Below are positions 32,301-41,117 of a stretch of DNA of 53,556 nucleotides, piece after piece. Below the pieces are notes generated by a model that worked only from the letters and a program-made list of their open reading frames with translations, made no database searches and was not told the origin of the DNA. This DNA is from UBA11606 sp049437325 (GTDB lineage: Bacteria; Actinomycetota; Acidimicrobiia; Acidimicrobiales; Aldehydirespiratoraceae): positions 1 to 53,556 of the forward strand of contig JBMTIM010000015.1 in assembly GCA_049437325.1 (NCBI GenBank), given 5' to 3'. Each line of letters opens with the position of its first letter. Position 1 is the stretch's first letter. A program made the translations under genes and the position numbers.

Positions 32301-33362
32301 GTGGCACTCGATCCTCGCGACCTCGACCCGACGACCTGGCTGATCTCCGGTGGCCGGCCCGTTGACGCGGGCGCCCCGTTGAACCATCCGATCGTGCCGG
32401 CATCCACGTTCGAACACGGCGGTGACCGCATCTACAGCCGCAGCGACGCAACCGAGGGCTGGGAAGCCCTCGAAGCTGTCGTAGGGGGACTCGAACAAGC
32501 CGACGCGCTCGTGTTCGGCTCCGGCATGGCGGCGGTGAGTGCGGTGTTCGACCTCGTGCCGGTCGGTGGTCATGTGGTGATCCCCGACGACTGCTATCAC
32601 GGCGTGGCCGAGACGGCCGAGCAGGGTGTGGCGACCGGCCGGTTCACCATGACGAAGCTCCCGATGGACGCGACCTCGGAGTGGGTGGATGCGCAGCAGA
32701 CCGCAGACCTCGTCTGGGCAGAATCGCCGACGAATCCGTTGCTCACGGTCGCCGATCTCGATGCCATCTGCGATGCGCCGCGTCGCAACGAGTGTCTTCT
32801 GGTCGTCGACAACACATTCGCCACTGCGCTCCGTCAGCAGCCGTTGGCCCTCGGCGCGGACGTGTGCATGCAGTCCACGACGAAGTTCATCGGCGGCCAC
32901 AGCGACCTCCTCGGTGGCGTGTTGACCACTCGCGACCCGGACCTCCTTGCCGCGTTGCGGGCTCGTCGCGCCCTCCTCGGTGCAAGTCCGGGCGCCCTCG
33001 AGGTCTTCTTGATGTTGCGTGGAATCCGGACCATGGCCATGCGGCTCGACCGAGCCGAGGACAACGCAGGCGTATTGGCCGAACATCTCCGGAGCCACAC
33101 CGCCGTCTCGAACGTCCGTTACCCGGGATTCGGTGCGGTGATCAGCTTCGATCTCGCCGATAGCGCCATGGCCGATCGGTGCTGCGCGGCACTCCGGATC
33201 ATCCGGCACGCCACGAGCCTCGGTGGCGTGGAGTCGATGATCGAGCGGCGCGGCCGCTACGCGGGGCAGGCCCACTTGCCGCCCGGTTTGCTTCGGATGA
33301 GCGTCGGGTGCGAGGCAACTGCGGACCTCTGGGCCGACCTGCGCCAGGCACTCGACGGCTAG
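32301..33362 (+). CDS. Cys/Met-metabolism PLP enzyme (cystathionine gamma-synthase family)
   Basis: A 353-residue PLP enzyme. The PLP lysine is Lys195 in STTKFIGGHSD; GSGMAA (74-79) binds the cofactor phosphate, YSR (45-47) contacts the neighbouring subunit, and VVDNTFAT carries the Asp that holds the pyridine nitrogen. The C-terminal LSRMSVG-type motif appears as LLRMSVGCE. The family includes cystathionine gamma-synthase, gamma- and beta-lyases and O-acylhomoserine sulfhydrylases; the sequence does not settle which. It is 30-40 residues shorter than most members. Its stop overlaps that of the convergent flavodoxin-like gene (CTAG). Confidence 0.88.
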   Translation: MALDPRDLDPTTWLISGGRPVDAGAPLNHPIVPASTFEHGGDRIYSRSDATEGWEALEAVVGGLEQADALVFGSGMAAVSAVFDLVPVGGHVVIPDDCYHGVAETAEQGVATGRFTMTKLPMDATSEWVDAQQTADLVWAESPTNPLLTVADLDAICDAPRRNECLLVVDNTFATALRQQPLALGADVCMQSTTKFIGGHSDLLGGVLTTRDPDLLAALRARRALLGASPGALEVFLMLRGIRTMAMRLDRAEDNAGVLAEHLRSHTAVSNVRYPGFGAVISFDLADSAMADRCCAALRIIRHATSLGGVESMIERRGRYAGQAHLPPGLLRMSVGCEATADLWADLRQALDG

Positions 33363-33814
33363 AGGTTCAGGGTCGAGGCGGCCACGACCGCACCCGCCTC
33401 TGCACACGCCGCAAGGTGGTCGTCACCGACGGGCCCGAGCACCGACACGGGTTCCGTCACGCATTGCCATCGCAACCCTGTGGCGATTTTCGTGATCGCA
33501 AGCAGTGCACCAGTCGTATCCGACTCGCCATGGACCAGCGCACCGAACGGCCGGCCGCAAGTGACGTCGATGACGTCGTTGTAGGTCGTGTCGAAGGCGT
33601 GCTTCATCGCACCCGACATGTAACCGAGGTTGGCCGGTGTCGCCAGCAGATAGCCATCGGCGGCCAGCATGTCGGCGCTCGTGACCGCCAACGCGTCGAC
33701 GGCACGTACCTCGACGTTCTCGAGACCCTCCCTCGCTGCGCCCTCGCAGGCGGCCGCCACCATCGCAGGCACCGAGGTGCCAGGGGCGTGGCTGAGGACG
33801 AGGAGGACCGACAC
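33359..33814 (-). CDS. Flavodoxin/NADPH-dependent FMN reductase-like protein
   Basis: A 151-residue flavodoxin-fold protein: first strand VSVLLVLSHAPGTSVPAM with the phosphate-loop position, DGYLLATPANLGYMSGAMKHAFD as the second flavin loop, and GRPFGALVHGESD before the last strands. It probably binds FMN and reduces quinones or supplies reduced flavin. GTG 33814 is 1 bp after the stop of the amidohydrolase, so the two are co-transcribed. Confidence 0.82.
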   Translation of the reverse strand: MSVLLVLSHAPGTSVPAMVAAACEGAAREGLENVEVRAVDALAVTSADMLAADGYLLATPANLGYMSGAMKHAFDTTYNDVIDVTCGRPFGALVHGESDTTGALLAITKIATGLRWQCVTEPVSVLGPVGDDHLAACAEAGAVVAASTLNL

Positions 33815-33815
33815 C

Positions 33816-35018
33816 TCAGTCGTCGAATGGCAAGTCGAACAGCTTGATCGCGTTGCCGCGGGCGAGTTTGTGCACCACCTCGTTGTCGAGGTGACCGAAC
33901 AGCGAGTGAGCCACGGCCCGAGAGTGCGGAAAGGTGCCGTCACTGTGGGGGTAGTCGGTCTCGAACAAAACGTTGTCGATGCCGACCTCGTCGAGCAGCT
34001 TCATTCCTGCCGAATCCTTGAAGAAGCAGCTGTAGACCTGGCGGTAGTAGTAGTGCGACGGCGGCTCCGGCAGGCGCTCTTCGCCTTGGGCCCACATGTG
34101 GGTCTTGTAGTTGTCGTCGGCGCGTTCGAGGTAATAGGGGATCCAGCCGATCTGGCTCTCGGCATACATCAGTTTCAGACCGGGGTACCGATGCAGCACG
34201 CCAGAGAACAAGAAGTCGATCATGGACGCAGCCGAGTTGGCCGAGATCATGGCTGCGGTGACGATGGTCGGGCAGTCGTCAGCTGGTCGTACCGTTCGGG
34301 TGCCGGAGCCGATGTGCATGGTCACAACCGTTCCGGTCTCTTCACAGGCTTGGAAGAACGGGTCCCAATACCCCGTGTGCAGCGACGGCAGGCCCAGCCA
34401 CGCCGGGAGCTCGGACCACGCAACCGCGTTCACCCCACGGGCTGCGTTGCGGCGGATCTCGTTGGCTGCCAGTTCCACATCCCACAGTGGAACGATGCAC
34501 AGTGGGATCAGCCGGCCCCCGGAGTCACCGCACCACTCCTCGACCATCCAATCGTTGTAGGCCTCGACACACAGCTTCGAGAGCTCTGCGTTCTTTCGCT
34601 CGGCGAACAACTGACCACAGAAGCGGGGATAGTTGGGGAAACAAATCGATGCCTCGACGTGGTTGTCGTCCATGTCCTCGAGGCGGGCCTTCGGTTCGTA
34701 ACAGCCGGGCCGGATGTCGTCATAGGTGACGCCCTGCATCGTCACGGTTCGGGGGTCGCGGCCTGCGCAGGCGATCATTTCTTTGATCTGATAGCGGTGA
34801 TCCTCGTAATGCCACCAGGCCGCCATCTTGTCGCCAGTCCCGGGCGTCTCGACCCAGGCTCCGTCGACCAGCTTCATGTCGCCCTGAGGGGCGATGACGA
34901 TGCGAGGACCCTCATCTCGATACTTCTCGGGCAGTCGGTCCTGCCAGACGTGCGGGGGCTCGACGACGTGGTCGTCGACACTGATGATTTTCGGAAAGTC
35001 CTCCAGTGACACGGCCAT
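33816..35018 (-). CDS. Amidohydrolase-family (ACMSD-like) protein, paralogue 1
   Basis: A 400-residue TIM-barrel amidohydrolase 2-type protein. The usual N-terminal HxH is DDHVVEP here (His, then Glu three residues on), a variant common in actinobacterial members. Other likely metal residues lie in TMHIGSG and in LFETDYPHSDGTFPHS near the C-terminus. Related proteins decarboxylate or hydrolyse aromatic acids. The gene is transcribed with the flavodoxin-like protein, so a redox step may be linked. A clear paralogue lies at 49756-50982. Its promoter is covered by a perfect palindrome. Confidence 0.88.
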   Translation of the reverse strand: MAVSLEDFPKIISVDDHVVEPPHVWQDRLPEKYRDEGPRIVIAPQGDMKLVDGAWVETPGTGDKMAAWWHYEDHRYQIKEMIACAGRDPRTVTMQGVTYDDIRPGCYEPKARLEDMDDNHVEASICFPNYPRFCGQLFAERKNAELSKLCVEAYNDWMVEEWCGDSGGRLIPLCIVPLWDVELAANEIRRNAARGVNAVAWSELPAWLGLPSLHTGYWDPFFQACEETGTVVTMHIGSGTRTVRPADDCPTIVTAAMISANSAASMIDFLFSGVLHRYPGLKLMYAESQIGWIPYYLERADDNYKTHMWAQGEERLPEPPSHYYYRQVYSCFFKDSAGMKLLDEVGIDNVLFETDYPHSDGTFPHSRAVAHSLFGHLDNEVVHKLARGNAIKLFDLPFDD

Positions 35019-35024
35019 GCCCGC

Positions 35025-35030
35025 ACCATA
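35025..35030 (-). promoter_or_regulatory. -10 box TATGGT (minus strand) of the amidohydrolase operon
   Basis: Minus-strand TATGGT, 6 nt before ATG 35018; five of its six bases lie inside the 35026-35052 palindrome. Confidence 0.5.
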
Positions 35031-35052
35031 CCTGACGGTCCGTCAGGTATGG
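35026..35052. promoter_or_regulatory. Perfect 27-bp palindrome, TetR-type operator candidate
   Basis: Arms CCATACCTGACGG (35026-35038) and CCGTCAGGTATGG (35040-35052) are perfect inverse complements around one base. It sits in the 102-bp divergent region between the amidohydrolase operon and the FAD oxidoreductase, over the -10 box of the former and about 55 bp before that of the latter. Length and TGACGG half-sites are typical of dimeric TetR-family repressors; no such gene is in the window. Confidence 0.65.
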
Positions 35053-35107
35053 CAGCCGCTGGGTACGAGTCGGTGCGACCGTCTTCGACATCGAGCAAGG
35101 CACTCGG

Positions 35108-35113
35108 TACCGT
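35108..35113 (+). promoter_or_regulatory. -10 box TACCGT of the FAD oxidoreductase gene
   Basis: TACCGT, 7 nt before ATG 35121; leaderless arrangement and decides the start over the longer frame from 35049. Confidence 0.5.
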
Positions 35114-35120
35114 TCGAGGA

Positions 35121-36434
35121 ATGAGTGAGGATTCCTTCGACGCCATCATCATCGGCGCCGGTGTCATCGGTGGCGCCTTGGCGCTCGAACTGGCCGATCG
35201 GGGGTACCGGACCCTGAGCGTCGACAAGGGACCCACGGCCGGGTCCGGTTCCACGATCAACTCGTGCGCCATCGTCCGGTTCAGTTACTCGAGCGTCGCC
35301 GGCATCAACCTTGCCTGGGAGGGCATGCACTACTGGAAAGACTGGGCCGGCTACATCGCAGCAGACGACGAGTTGGGCCTCATCGAGTACCACATGACCG
35401 GTCAACTCGTCCTTCAGCAGGCAGGTGACACCACCCATGCCGCTCGAGTCAAAATGCTGTGGGACCAGATTGGTATCCCCCACGAGGTCTGGGACACAGA
35501 GACGATCAGGAAGCGATGTCCGTACATCGACCCCGGGCTGTTCGGACCGCCGACTCGGCCGTCGGACGATGCCTTCTGGGCCGAGCCGATCGGCGTCGTC
35601 GAATGCGGATACTTCACGCCAGACGCGGGGTACGTGAGCGATCCGCAACTGTCGTGCCACAACCTCCAACGCGGGGCCGAGGCACGAGGCGCAGCGTTCT
35701 GGTTCAACGCCGAGGTTGTGTCCATCGACCATGACCGCGGGAGGATTTCTGGCGTCAGCCTTGCCGACGGCAGAACGCCGCGGGCACCGGTCGTCGTCAA
35801 CGTCGCCGGTCCGCACAGCTATCTGATCAACCAGATGGCCGGCGTGTACGAGACCATGAACATCAAGACCAAGGCACTCCGTCACGAGGTGCACCACGTT
35901 CCGTCCCCCGACGGCGTGGACTTCGATCGCACTGGCATCACCGTCGCCGACGACGATCTCGGGATCTATTTCCGACCGGAGGTCGGCAACCACATTCTGA
36001 TCGGATCCGGTGATCCGGTCTGTGATCCTCGGGAGTTCGTCGATCCGGAGAGGTACGAGCGATCACTGCAGCCCGAGCAGTACGAGACCCAAGTGCTTCG
36101 AGCGGGACGTCGACTTCCCGGTCTCGGAATGCCACATGAGCGAAAGGGCATTGTCGATCTGTACGACGTCAGCGACGACTGGATCCCGATCTACGATCGC
36201 ACCGACCTCGACGGTTTCTACGTCGCAATCGGCACGAGTGGCAACCAGTACAAGAATGCTGGGTCGGCCGCCCAGATGATGGCGGACCTGATCGAGGCAG
36301 TCGAGGATGGGCATGACCATGACCGAGATCCTCTCGTGGTGCAGGGCCGATACTCAGGTGTCGATCTCGACGTCGGGTTCTTCAGCCGGAACCGTCAGAT
36401 CGATCCTCATTCGTCCATGTCGGTGCACGGCTAG
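35121..36434 (+). CDS. FAD-dependent amine/amino-acid oxidoreductase (DAO family)
   Basis: A 437-residue protein with an N-terminal FAD motif IIIGAGVIGGALALELADRGYRTLSVDKG (residues 8-36) and the C-terminal GFYVAIGTSGNQYKNAGSAAQMMADLI that closes the FAD site. The overall plan is that of sarcosine/dimethylglycine/glycine oxidases, which oxidise secondary or tertiary amines or D-amino acids. The substrate is unknown. It is divergent from the amidohydrolase operon and may be controlled by the shared palindrome. Confidence 0.9.
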   Translation: MSEDSFDAIIIGAGVIGGALALELADRGYRTLSVDKGPTAGSGSTINSCAIVRFSYSSVAGINLAWEGMHYWKDWAGYIAADDELGLIEYHMTGQLVLQQAGDTTHAARVKMLWDQIGIPHEVWDTETIRKRCPYIDPGLFGPPTRPSDDAFWAEPIGVVECGYFTPDAGYVSDPQLSCHNLQRGAEARGAAFWFNAEVVSIDHDRGRISGVSLADGRTPRAPVVVNVAGPHSYLINQMAGVYETMNIKTKALRHEVHHVPSPDGVDFDRTGITVADDDLGIYFRPEVGNHILIGSGDPVCDPREFVDPERYERSLQPEQYETQVLRAGRRLPGLGMPHERKGIVDLYDVSDDWIPIYDRTDLDGFYVAIGTSGNQYKNAGSAAQMMADLIEAVEDGHDHDRDPLVVQGRYSGVDLDVGFFSRNRQIDPHSSMSVHG

Positions 36435-36460
36435 CGGCTGCAGCGAACCGTTTCCCGCTA
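36432..36460. terminator. Hairpin joining two convergent stop codons
   Basis: TAGCGG (36432-36437) and CCGCTA (36455-36460) pair perfectly across a 17-nt loop; each arm contains the stop codon of one of the convergent genes. No T-run, so only a weak bidirectional terminator candidate. Confidence 0.3.
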
Positions 36461-37213
36461 CCGCGTGAGGAGGAGCGGAACCCCGGCCCCGACCAGTCCG
36501 ACGGCGACCAGGGCAAGTACGGTCCGGCCCGAGAGTCGGCCGGCGATTCGTGCCCCGGCGGTCGAGCCGATCACGGCTCCCACGATGAGCACACCTGCGC
36601 GACTCCACACCACCGTCCCCGCAAGCGTGTGACCCAGTGCCCCGCCGAGTGTCCCGAGCATCGCAGTGGCCGATGTCGTGGCCGCCGCCCTGTGGGGTTC
36701 CAATCGCCGGGTACGGGCCAAGATCGGCAAACTCACGAGTCCACCGCCCACCGCAAATGTTCCCGACAGGAAGCCGACGAACGCACCGGCCAGCGGTAGC
36801 TGGCGAGGCACGGCGTCTGGAGGGACATCTTGGACCCGATGGTGCGCCGGCATACACACGACGAACACTGCGAGCCCGAGGAGCAGAATGCCGAGCAAGT
36901 CGGCGAACGCATCGCGATCGATCCGACTGGCGACGACCAGTCCGCACAGGAGGGCGACCGGCAGTGATCCGCTGGCGAACCAGACCGCAGCGCGCCGGTC
37001 GACGAGGCCTCTCCGGTCGTAGGCAACGGCACCCGAGGCGCCGATCACCAACAACGTGACCGAGCCGGTGCCGACCGCGGCTGCACCGTCCAAGTCGAAC
37101 AGCAGAACAAGTCCTGGGATGAGCAGGAAACCACCGCCTGCACCGATGATGGTCCCGTACGCGCCGACCATGGCTGCGAAGACGATGAGTGCGGCAACCG
37201 TCCCGAGATCCAC
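36458..37213 (-). CDS. TauE/SafE-family sulfite exporter-like permease
   Basis: A 251-residue membrane protein with about eight helices and the two TauE/SafE half-motifs: GAGGGFLLIPGLVLLF near the N-terminus and GFLSGTFAVGGGLVSLPIL in the middle. The family exports sulfite, sulfoacetate or other small organic anions. Given the sulfur genes elsewhere in the window a sulfur-anion substrate is attractive but not shown. GTG start; a TAGACA hexamer 7 nt upstream is a weak -10. Confidence 0.88.
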   Translation of the reverse strand: MDLGTVAALIVFAAMVGAYGTIIGAGGGFLLIPGLVLLFDLDGAAAVGTGSVTLLVIGASGAVAYDRRGLVDRRAAVWFASGSLPVALLCGLVVASRIDRDAFADLLGILLLGLAVFVVCMPAHHRVQDVPPDAVPRQLPLAGAFVGFLSGTFAVGGGLVSLPILARTRRLEPHRAAATTSATAMLGTLGGALGHTLAGTVVWSRAGVLIVGAVIGSTAGARIAGRLSGRTVLALVAVGLVGAGVPLLLTR

Positions 37214-37245
37214 GTGGGGTTGTCTAGCCGGTGCATACTCACGGG

Positions 37246-38331
37246 ATGTCGATTGGTCGAATTCGTCCTGCTGTCGCCGGCCTGCCTCCCTACCGCCCGG
37301 GAAAGGCCGCAGAACAAGCCGAGGCCGAGCACGGCATCCGCGATGCGGTGAAACTTGCCTCGAACGAGAACCCGTACCAGCCGATTCCCGAGGTGGTCCA
37401 AGCGATGCAGGACGCTGCCACCGGAGTCAACCGGTATGCAGACCATCGGGCCACAGCGCTTCGCGTGGCGATCGGCGAATGGATCGGGGTTGGCGAGGAT
37501 CAGGTGGCGATCGGCTGCGGATCGGTCGGTCTGCTGCAGCAACTGTTCTTGACCTACGTCGATGCCGGTGAGCAGGTGGTCAGTCCGTGGCGATCGTTCG
37601 AGGCATATCCGATCTTTGCCCAACTGATGGGGGCCGGGTTCGTCGAGGTACCCCTTGTTGCGCATCGTTTCGATTTGGAGGCGGTGGCCGATGCGGTCAC
37701 GCCCACCACCAAACTCGTCCTGCTGGCGACTCCGAACAATCCCACGGGAACCGCCGTCTCGACGGCCGAGCTCCATGCATTCGTCACGGCTGTACCTGCC
37801 GACGTGATGGTCGTCGTCGATGAGGCGTACCGAGAGTTTCTCGATCCCTCGTTCGGTGACCCGGTACGCGACCTGGTCCCGGAGTTCGCCAACGTCGTCG
37901 TGACGCGAACGCTGTCCAAGGCCTTTGGGCTGGCCGGCGCCCGCACGGGCTACCTCGTCGGCCACCCCGAGGTGGTCACCGAAGTGGACAAGACCCTGGC
38001 GCCATTCGCGGTGAACGCTGTTGCACAGGCGGGTGCGTTGGCAGCGGTTCGCAACGCCGAGGCGTACGAACCTGCGATCGACCGGCTCGTGGCCGAACGG
38101 GACAGGGTGGTGTCAGCCCTGACCGACGCGGGGTGGACCCTTCCCGACAGTCAGGCCAATTTCGTGTATCTCGAACTCGGTGAACGCACGCTCGACGTTT
38201 GCGTCGAACTCGAACGACACGGTGTCGTCACCCGCCCGTTTGCAGATGAGGGCCTTCGGGTGACGATCGGCACGCCGGAGGAGAACGACAAGTTTCTTGT
38301 CGCTCTGGGCCAGGTCGGAGGGAACCGATGA
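37246..38331 (+). CDS. hisC: Histidinol-phosphate/aromatic aminotransferase
   Basis: A 361-residue class II (fold I) aminotransferase. Hallmarks are KLASNENPYQP (substrate N-terminal segment), ATPNNPTGT, VVVDEAYREF, the PLP lysine in TRTLSKAFGLAGARTGY and a C-terminal GLRVTIGTPEENDKF arginine. It fits HisC or the related aromatic aminotransferase of Actinobacteria. There is no histidine operon here; instead the stop overlaps the ATG of an alkylsulfatase-like gene (ATGA), so a role with that enzyme is possible. The start ATG has CATACT 6 nt upstream. Confidence 0.87.
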   Translation: MSIGRIRPAVAGLPPYRPGKAAEQAEAEHGIRDAVKLASNENPYQPIPEVVQAMQDAATGVNRYADHRATALRVAIGEWIGVGEDQVAIGCGSVGLLQQLFLTYVDAGEQVVSPWRSFEAYPIFAQLMGAGFVEVPLVAHRFDLEAVADAVTPTTKLVLLATPNNPTGTAVSTAELHAFVTAVPADVMVVVDEAYREFLDPSFGDPVRDLVPEFANVVVTRTLSKAFGLAGARTGYLVGHPEVVTEVDKTLAPFAVNAVAQAGALAAVRNAEAYEPAIDRLVAERDRVVSALTDAGWTLPDSQANFVYLELGERTLDVCVELERHGVVTRPFADEGLRVTIGTPEENDKFLVALGQVGGNR

Positions 38332-40034
38332 CGAATCCACAGAGCTTCAGTTTCGATGCGGACTCGTCCGGGGTTGGCGCCAAGGGCGAGATTGCCCACC
38401 AGTCGTTGGTCGATCACACCGAGCGTCTTGCCCGTCGGCTCTGGACCGTCACCGAGGGTGTTTGGTGTCTGGTTGGGAACGGTCTGTCCAACCAGATCTT
38501 CGTGGAGGGCCCGGACGGGGTCATTGCGATCGACACGGGGGAGTGTCGCGAGGAGATGGCAGCGGCGATCGCCGAGCTCCGGACGGTGACCGACCGGCCG
38601 ATCGTGGCAGTGATCTACACCCACTTTCACTACACGAACGGCACTGCAGCGATCCTCGACGATTCGCCGGGCCCACTGCCGATCTGGGGCCACGAGGGGA
38701 TCGAAGGCAATTTGGCCCGCATGGGGACGGAGGTCGGTCCTGTTGCGCGGCGAGGACTGATCGAGCAGTTCGGCATCGACCTTCCAGCCGATGGACCCGA
38801 TGGGCTCCTCAACGTCGGCCTCGGCCTTGGCTACCGCTTCGCCCAGCATGCCCCATTCACGCCGGGCTTCCTGCCCCCCGATCACCTGATCGCTGGACCG
38901 ATGGTGGCCACCATTGCCGGGCTCGAGGTCGACTTTCGCCCTGCGCCGTCGGACGCCGACGACAACGTGACCATCTGGTTTCCGTCGAAGCAGCTGTGCG
39001 TCAACAACATCGTGTGGCCGGCATTGTTCAACGTGTTCCCGATCAGGGGAGAGGAGTATCGAGACCCGAGGGTGCTCCTCGAGGGAGTGGATCACATCGT
39101 TGGGCTCGAGCCGGAGCATCTCGTGTGCGCGCATGGCCCCCCGCTGTCGGGACGCGAGCGGATCAACGTCGAAACCGTCCGGTACCGCGACAGCATCCAG
39201 TTCCTCTGGGACCAGACGGTCCGAGGCATCAACCTCGGGCAGACCAGTGCCGAGATCGGAAACGCCGTGCGTCTCCCGGACGTGTACGCGTCCTCGTATT
39301 TCACACAGATGCATTACGGTCTCGCCGAGCATCACGTGCGGCAGATCCACGCCGGGCTGCGCGGATGGTTCGACGGGGATCCGGCCAATCTCTTTCCGCT
39401 TCCCCCGGTCGAGCGGGCCAAGCGACTGGTGCAGGGCTTCGGGGGCCCTGACACCGTCCGGACCGCCTGTGATCGAGCGATCGAGGAAGACGACATCCGC
39501 TGGGCCATCGAGCTGGCGAGCTGGCTCGTGCGTCTCGATGAGACGTCCGCCGCCGATCGCCAGCGGCTTGCCACCGCCCTGCGAACGGTCGGACAGCGGA
39601 CCACCTCGGCCAACATTCGCAGCTGGGCGCTCACGCGAGCGCGTGAGCTCGAGGGCTCCATCGATCTGAGCCGACATCGTCGCCAGACCTTCGGGGTGCG
39701 TGCCGCCCTCGCCCTGCACCCCAGGGACCTCATCGCGGCACTGCGGGTACGGGTCGATCCTGATCTCGCCATGGGGATCGACGCACACCTCGGGTTCGAT
39801 GTCGCCGATCACGGTCGCACCGGGCTGCACCTTCGACACTCGGTGGCGGTCCCGACCGACGGAGAGGGTGCCGACGCAATGCTGGAGCTCGACCGGACCA
39901 CACTTGCCGAACTTGTCGCCGAACGAATCACCCTGGCTGATGCGGTGGCGGCTGGACGTGTATCGGTGGTCGGTGACCAGTCGACGCTGGAGGCGCTCGG
40001 TCGGGTCCTCGGGTTGGAGGCGTTGCTGGGCTAA
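38328..40034 (+). CDS. Alkylsulfatase-like metallo-beta-lactamase-fold protein
   Basis: A 568-residue protein with the SdsA1-type plan: MBL domain (about 40-290), the dimerisation domain (about 300-430, with DVYASSYFTQMHYGLAEHHVRQIHAGLRGWFDGDPANLFP), and a SCP2-like C-terminal domain (about 450-568). True alkylsulfatases have a THxHxDH zinc motif; here it reads THFHYTN at 98-104, keeping the first two His but losing the Asp and third His. The second metal region (LVCAHGPPLSG) keeps one His. It may bind only one metal or act on another ester. Translationally coupled to the aminotransferase; ends on the convergent deacetylase stop. Confidence 0.88.
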   Translation: MTNPQSFSFDADSSGVGAKGEIAHQSLVDHTERLARRLWTVTEGVWCLVGNGLSNQIFVEGPDGVIAIDTGECREEMAAAIAELRTVTDRPIVAVIYTHFHYTNGTAAILDDSPGPLPIWGHEGIEGNLARMGTEVGPVARRGLIEQFGIDLPADGPDGLLNVGLGLGYRFAQHAPFTPGFLPPDHLIAGPMVATIAGLEVDFRPAPSDADDNVTIWFPSKQLCVNNIVWPALFNVFPIRGEEYRDPRVLLEGVDHIVGLEPEHLVCAHGPPLSGRERINVETVRYRDSIQFLWDQTVRGINLGQTSAEIGNAVRLPDVYASSYFTQMHYGLAEHHVRQIHAGLRGWFDGDPANLFPLPPVERAKRLVQGFGGPDTVRTACDRAIEEDDIRWAIELASWLVRLDETSAADRQRLATALRTVGQRTTSANIRSWALTRARELEGSIDLSRHRRQTFGVRAALALHPRDLIAALRVRVDPDLAMGIDAHLGFDVADHGRTGLHLRHSVAVPTDGEGADAMLELDRTTLAELVAERITLADAVAAGRVSVVGDQSTLEALGRVLGLEALLG

Positions 40035-41062
40035 CTCGCTGCACCGAACGCCGACAGGACTGCGGCCACGTTGTGGCCGAGTTCCTCGGTTGCGTAGCCG
40101 CCTTCCATCACGAGCACGGTCGGAAGCGCAAAACCGGCGAGCTGTCGACCGAGGGTGGCGAAGTCGCCGAGCCGGAGCCGGAAGTGCGAGATCGGATCAT
40201 CGACGAACGTGTCGAGTCCGAGTGACACGACCAGCGCGTCGGGCTCTCGAGCTTCGAGCCACGTCGCGGCACGGCCAAGGGTGGACAGCCACGTCGCAGC
40301 GTCCGTCCCGCGGGCGAGTGGGAAATTCATGTTGTGGCCGAGACCGGGTCCGGAACCGACTTCGTCGGCATGGCCGAGGAAGTAGGGAAACTCCTCGACC
40401 GGATCGGCGTGGAGACTGCACACGCTCACATCGGGGCGGTCGTAGAAGATGTCTTGGGTGCCGTTGCCGTGGTGGTAATCGACGTCGAGGATGGCAACGT
40501 GCCCGATCCCGGCATCGCGCATCCGCTGTGCTGCAATCGCAGCATTGTTGAGGTAGCAGTAGCCACCGAACTGATCTTTCATGGCGTGGTGCCCCGGTGG
40601 TCGGCAGCGGGCGAACGCGACGCGTGCACCAGCGATCACCCGATCGGCTGCAGTGTGCGCGATCGCTGCGCTGTCGGCTACCGCCGTCCACGTTCCCTCT
40701 GCGATGGAGCAGTCCGCTGCGAACGAGTAGTACCCGAGCTGCGCCTCGAGCGTCCGGGGCCGGATGTTGCGAAACCGACGGGCAGGCCAACCGAACGCCA
40801 TTGCGGCTGGGGCAGTATTGCCCTCGGCGGTCCAGCGGTGCCATGCCGTCGACAGGAACTCGACGTAGCCGGGATCATGGACGGCTTCTGCCGCAGTGCG
40901 GTCGAAGGGATCGGGCTCCTCGATCGTGACGTCTGGGACCGCCCGGATTGCCGCATCGACGTGCTCGGCCCGCGCCGGCGACTCCCAGCTTTTGATGAGC
41001 GCGGTGCCGTCGAGTTCCAGGCAGTGATGGCCACGATGGACGTCGGATCGGATCACCAGCAC
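40031..41062 (-). CDS. Acetylpolyamine amidohydrolase/histone deacetylase-like
   Basis: A 343-residue zinc deacetylase. Counting from GTG 41062, the key residues are His158-His159 (RPPGHHAMK), Asp193, Asp195 and His197 (LDVDYHHGNGTQD), Asp283 (GLDTF) and Tyr322 (EGGYATEEL). These positions are within a residue or so of those in Mycoplana acetylpolyamine amidohydrolase, which supports this start over the longer frame. It should remove acetyl groups from acetylated polyamines or similar amines in the cytoplasm. Confidence 0.92.
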   Translation of the reverse strand: MLVIRSDVHRGHHCLELDGTALIKSWESPARAEHVDAAIRAVPDVTIEEPDPFDRTAAEAVHDPGYVEFLSTAWHRWTAEGNTAPAAMAFGWPARRFRNIRPRTLEAQLGYYSFAADCSIAEGTWTAVADSAAIAHTAADRVIAGARVAFARCRPPGHHAMKDQFGGYCYLNNAAIAAQRMRDAGIGHVAILDVDYHHGNGTQDIFYDRPDVSVCSLHADPVEEFPYFLGHADEVGSGPGLGHNMNFPLARGTDAATWLSTLGRAATWLEAREPDALVVSLGLDTFVDDPISHFRLRLGDFATLGRQLAGFALPTVLVMEGGYATEELGHNVAAVLSAFGAAS

Positions 41063-41105
41063 GACACGATCGTTGCAGGAGTCGGAACGCAGGGCCAGCA
41101 CCGCC

Positions 41106-41111
41106 TAGCGT
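41106..41111 (+). promoter_or_regulatory. -10 box TAGCGT of the F420 enzyme/MFS pair
   Basis: TAGCGT, 6 nt before ATG 41118; leaderless arrangement. Confidence 0.5.
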
Positions 41112-41117
41112 CGAGGA

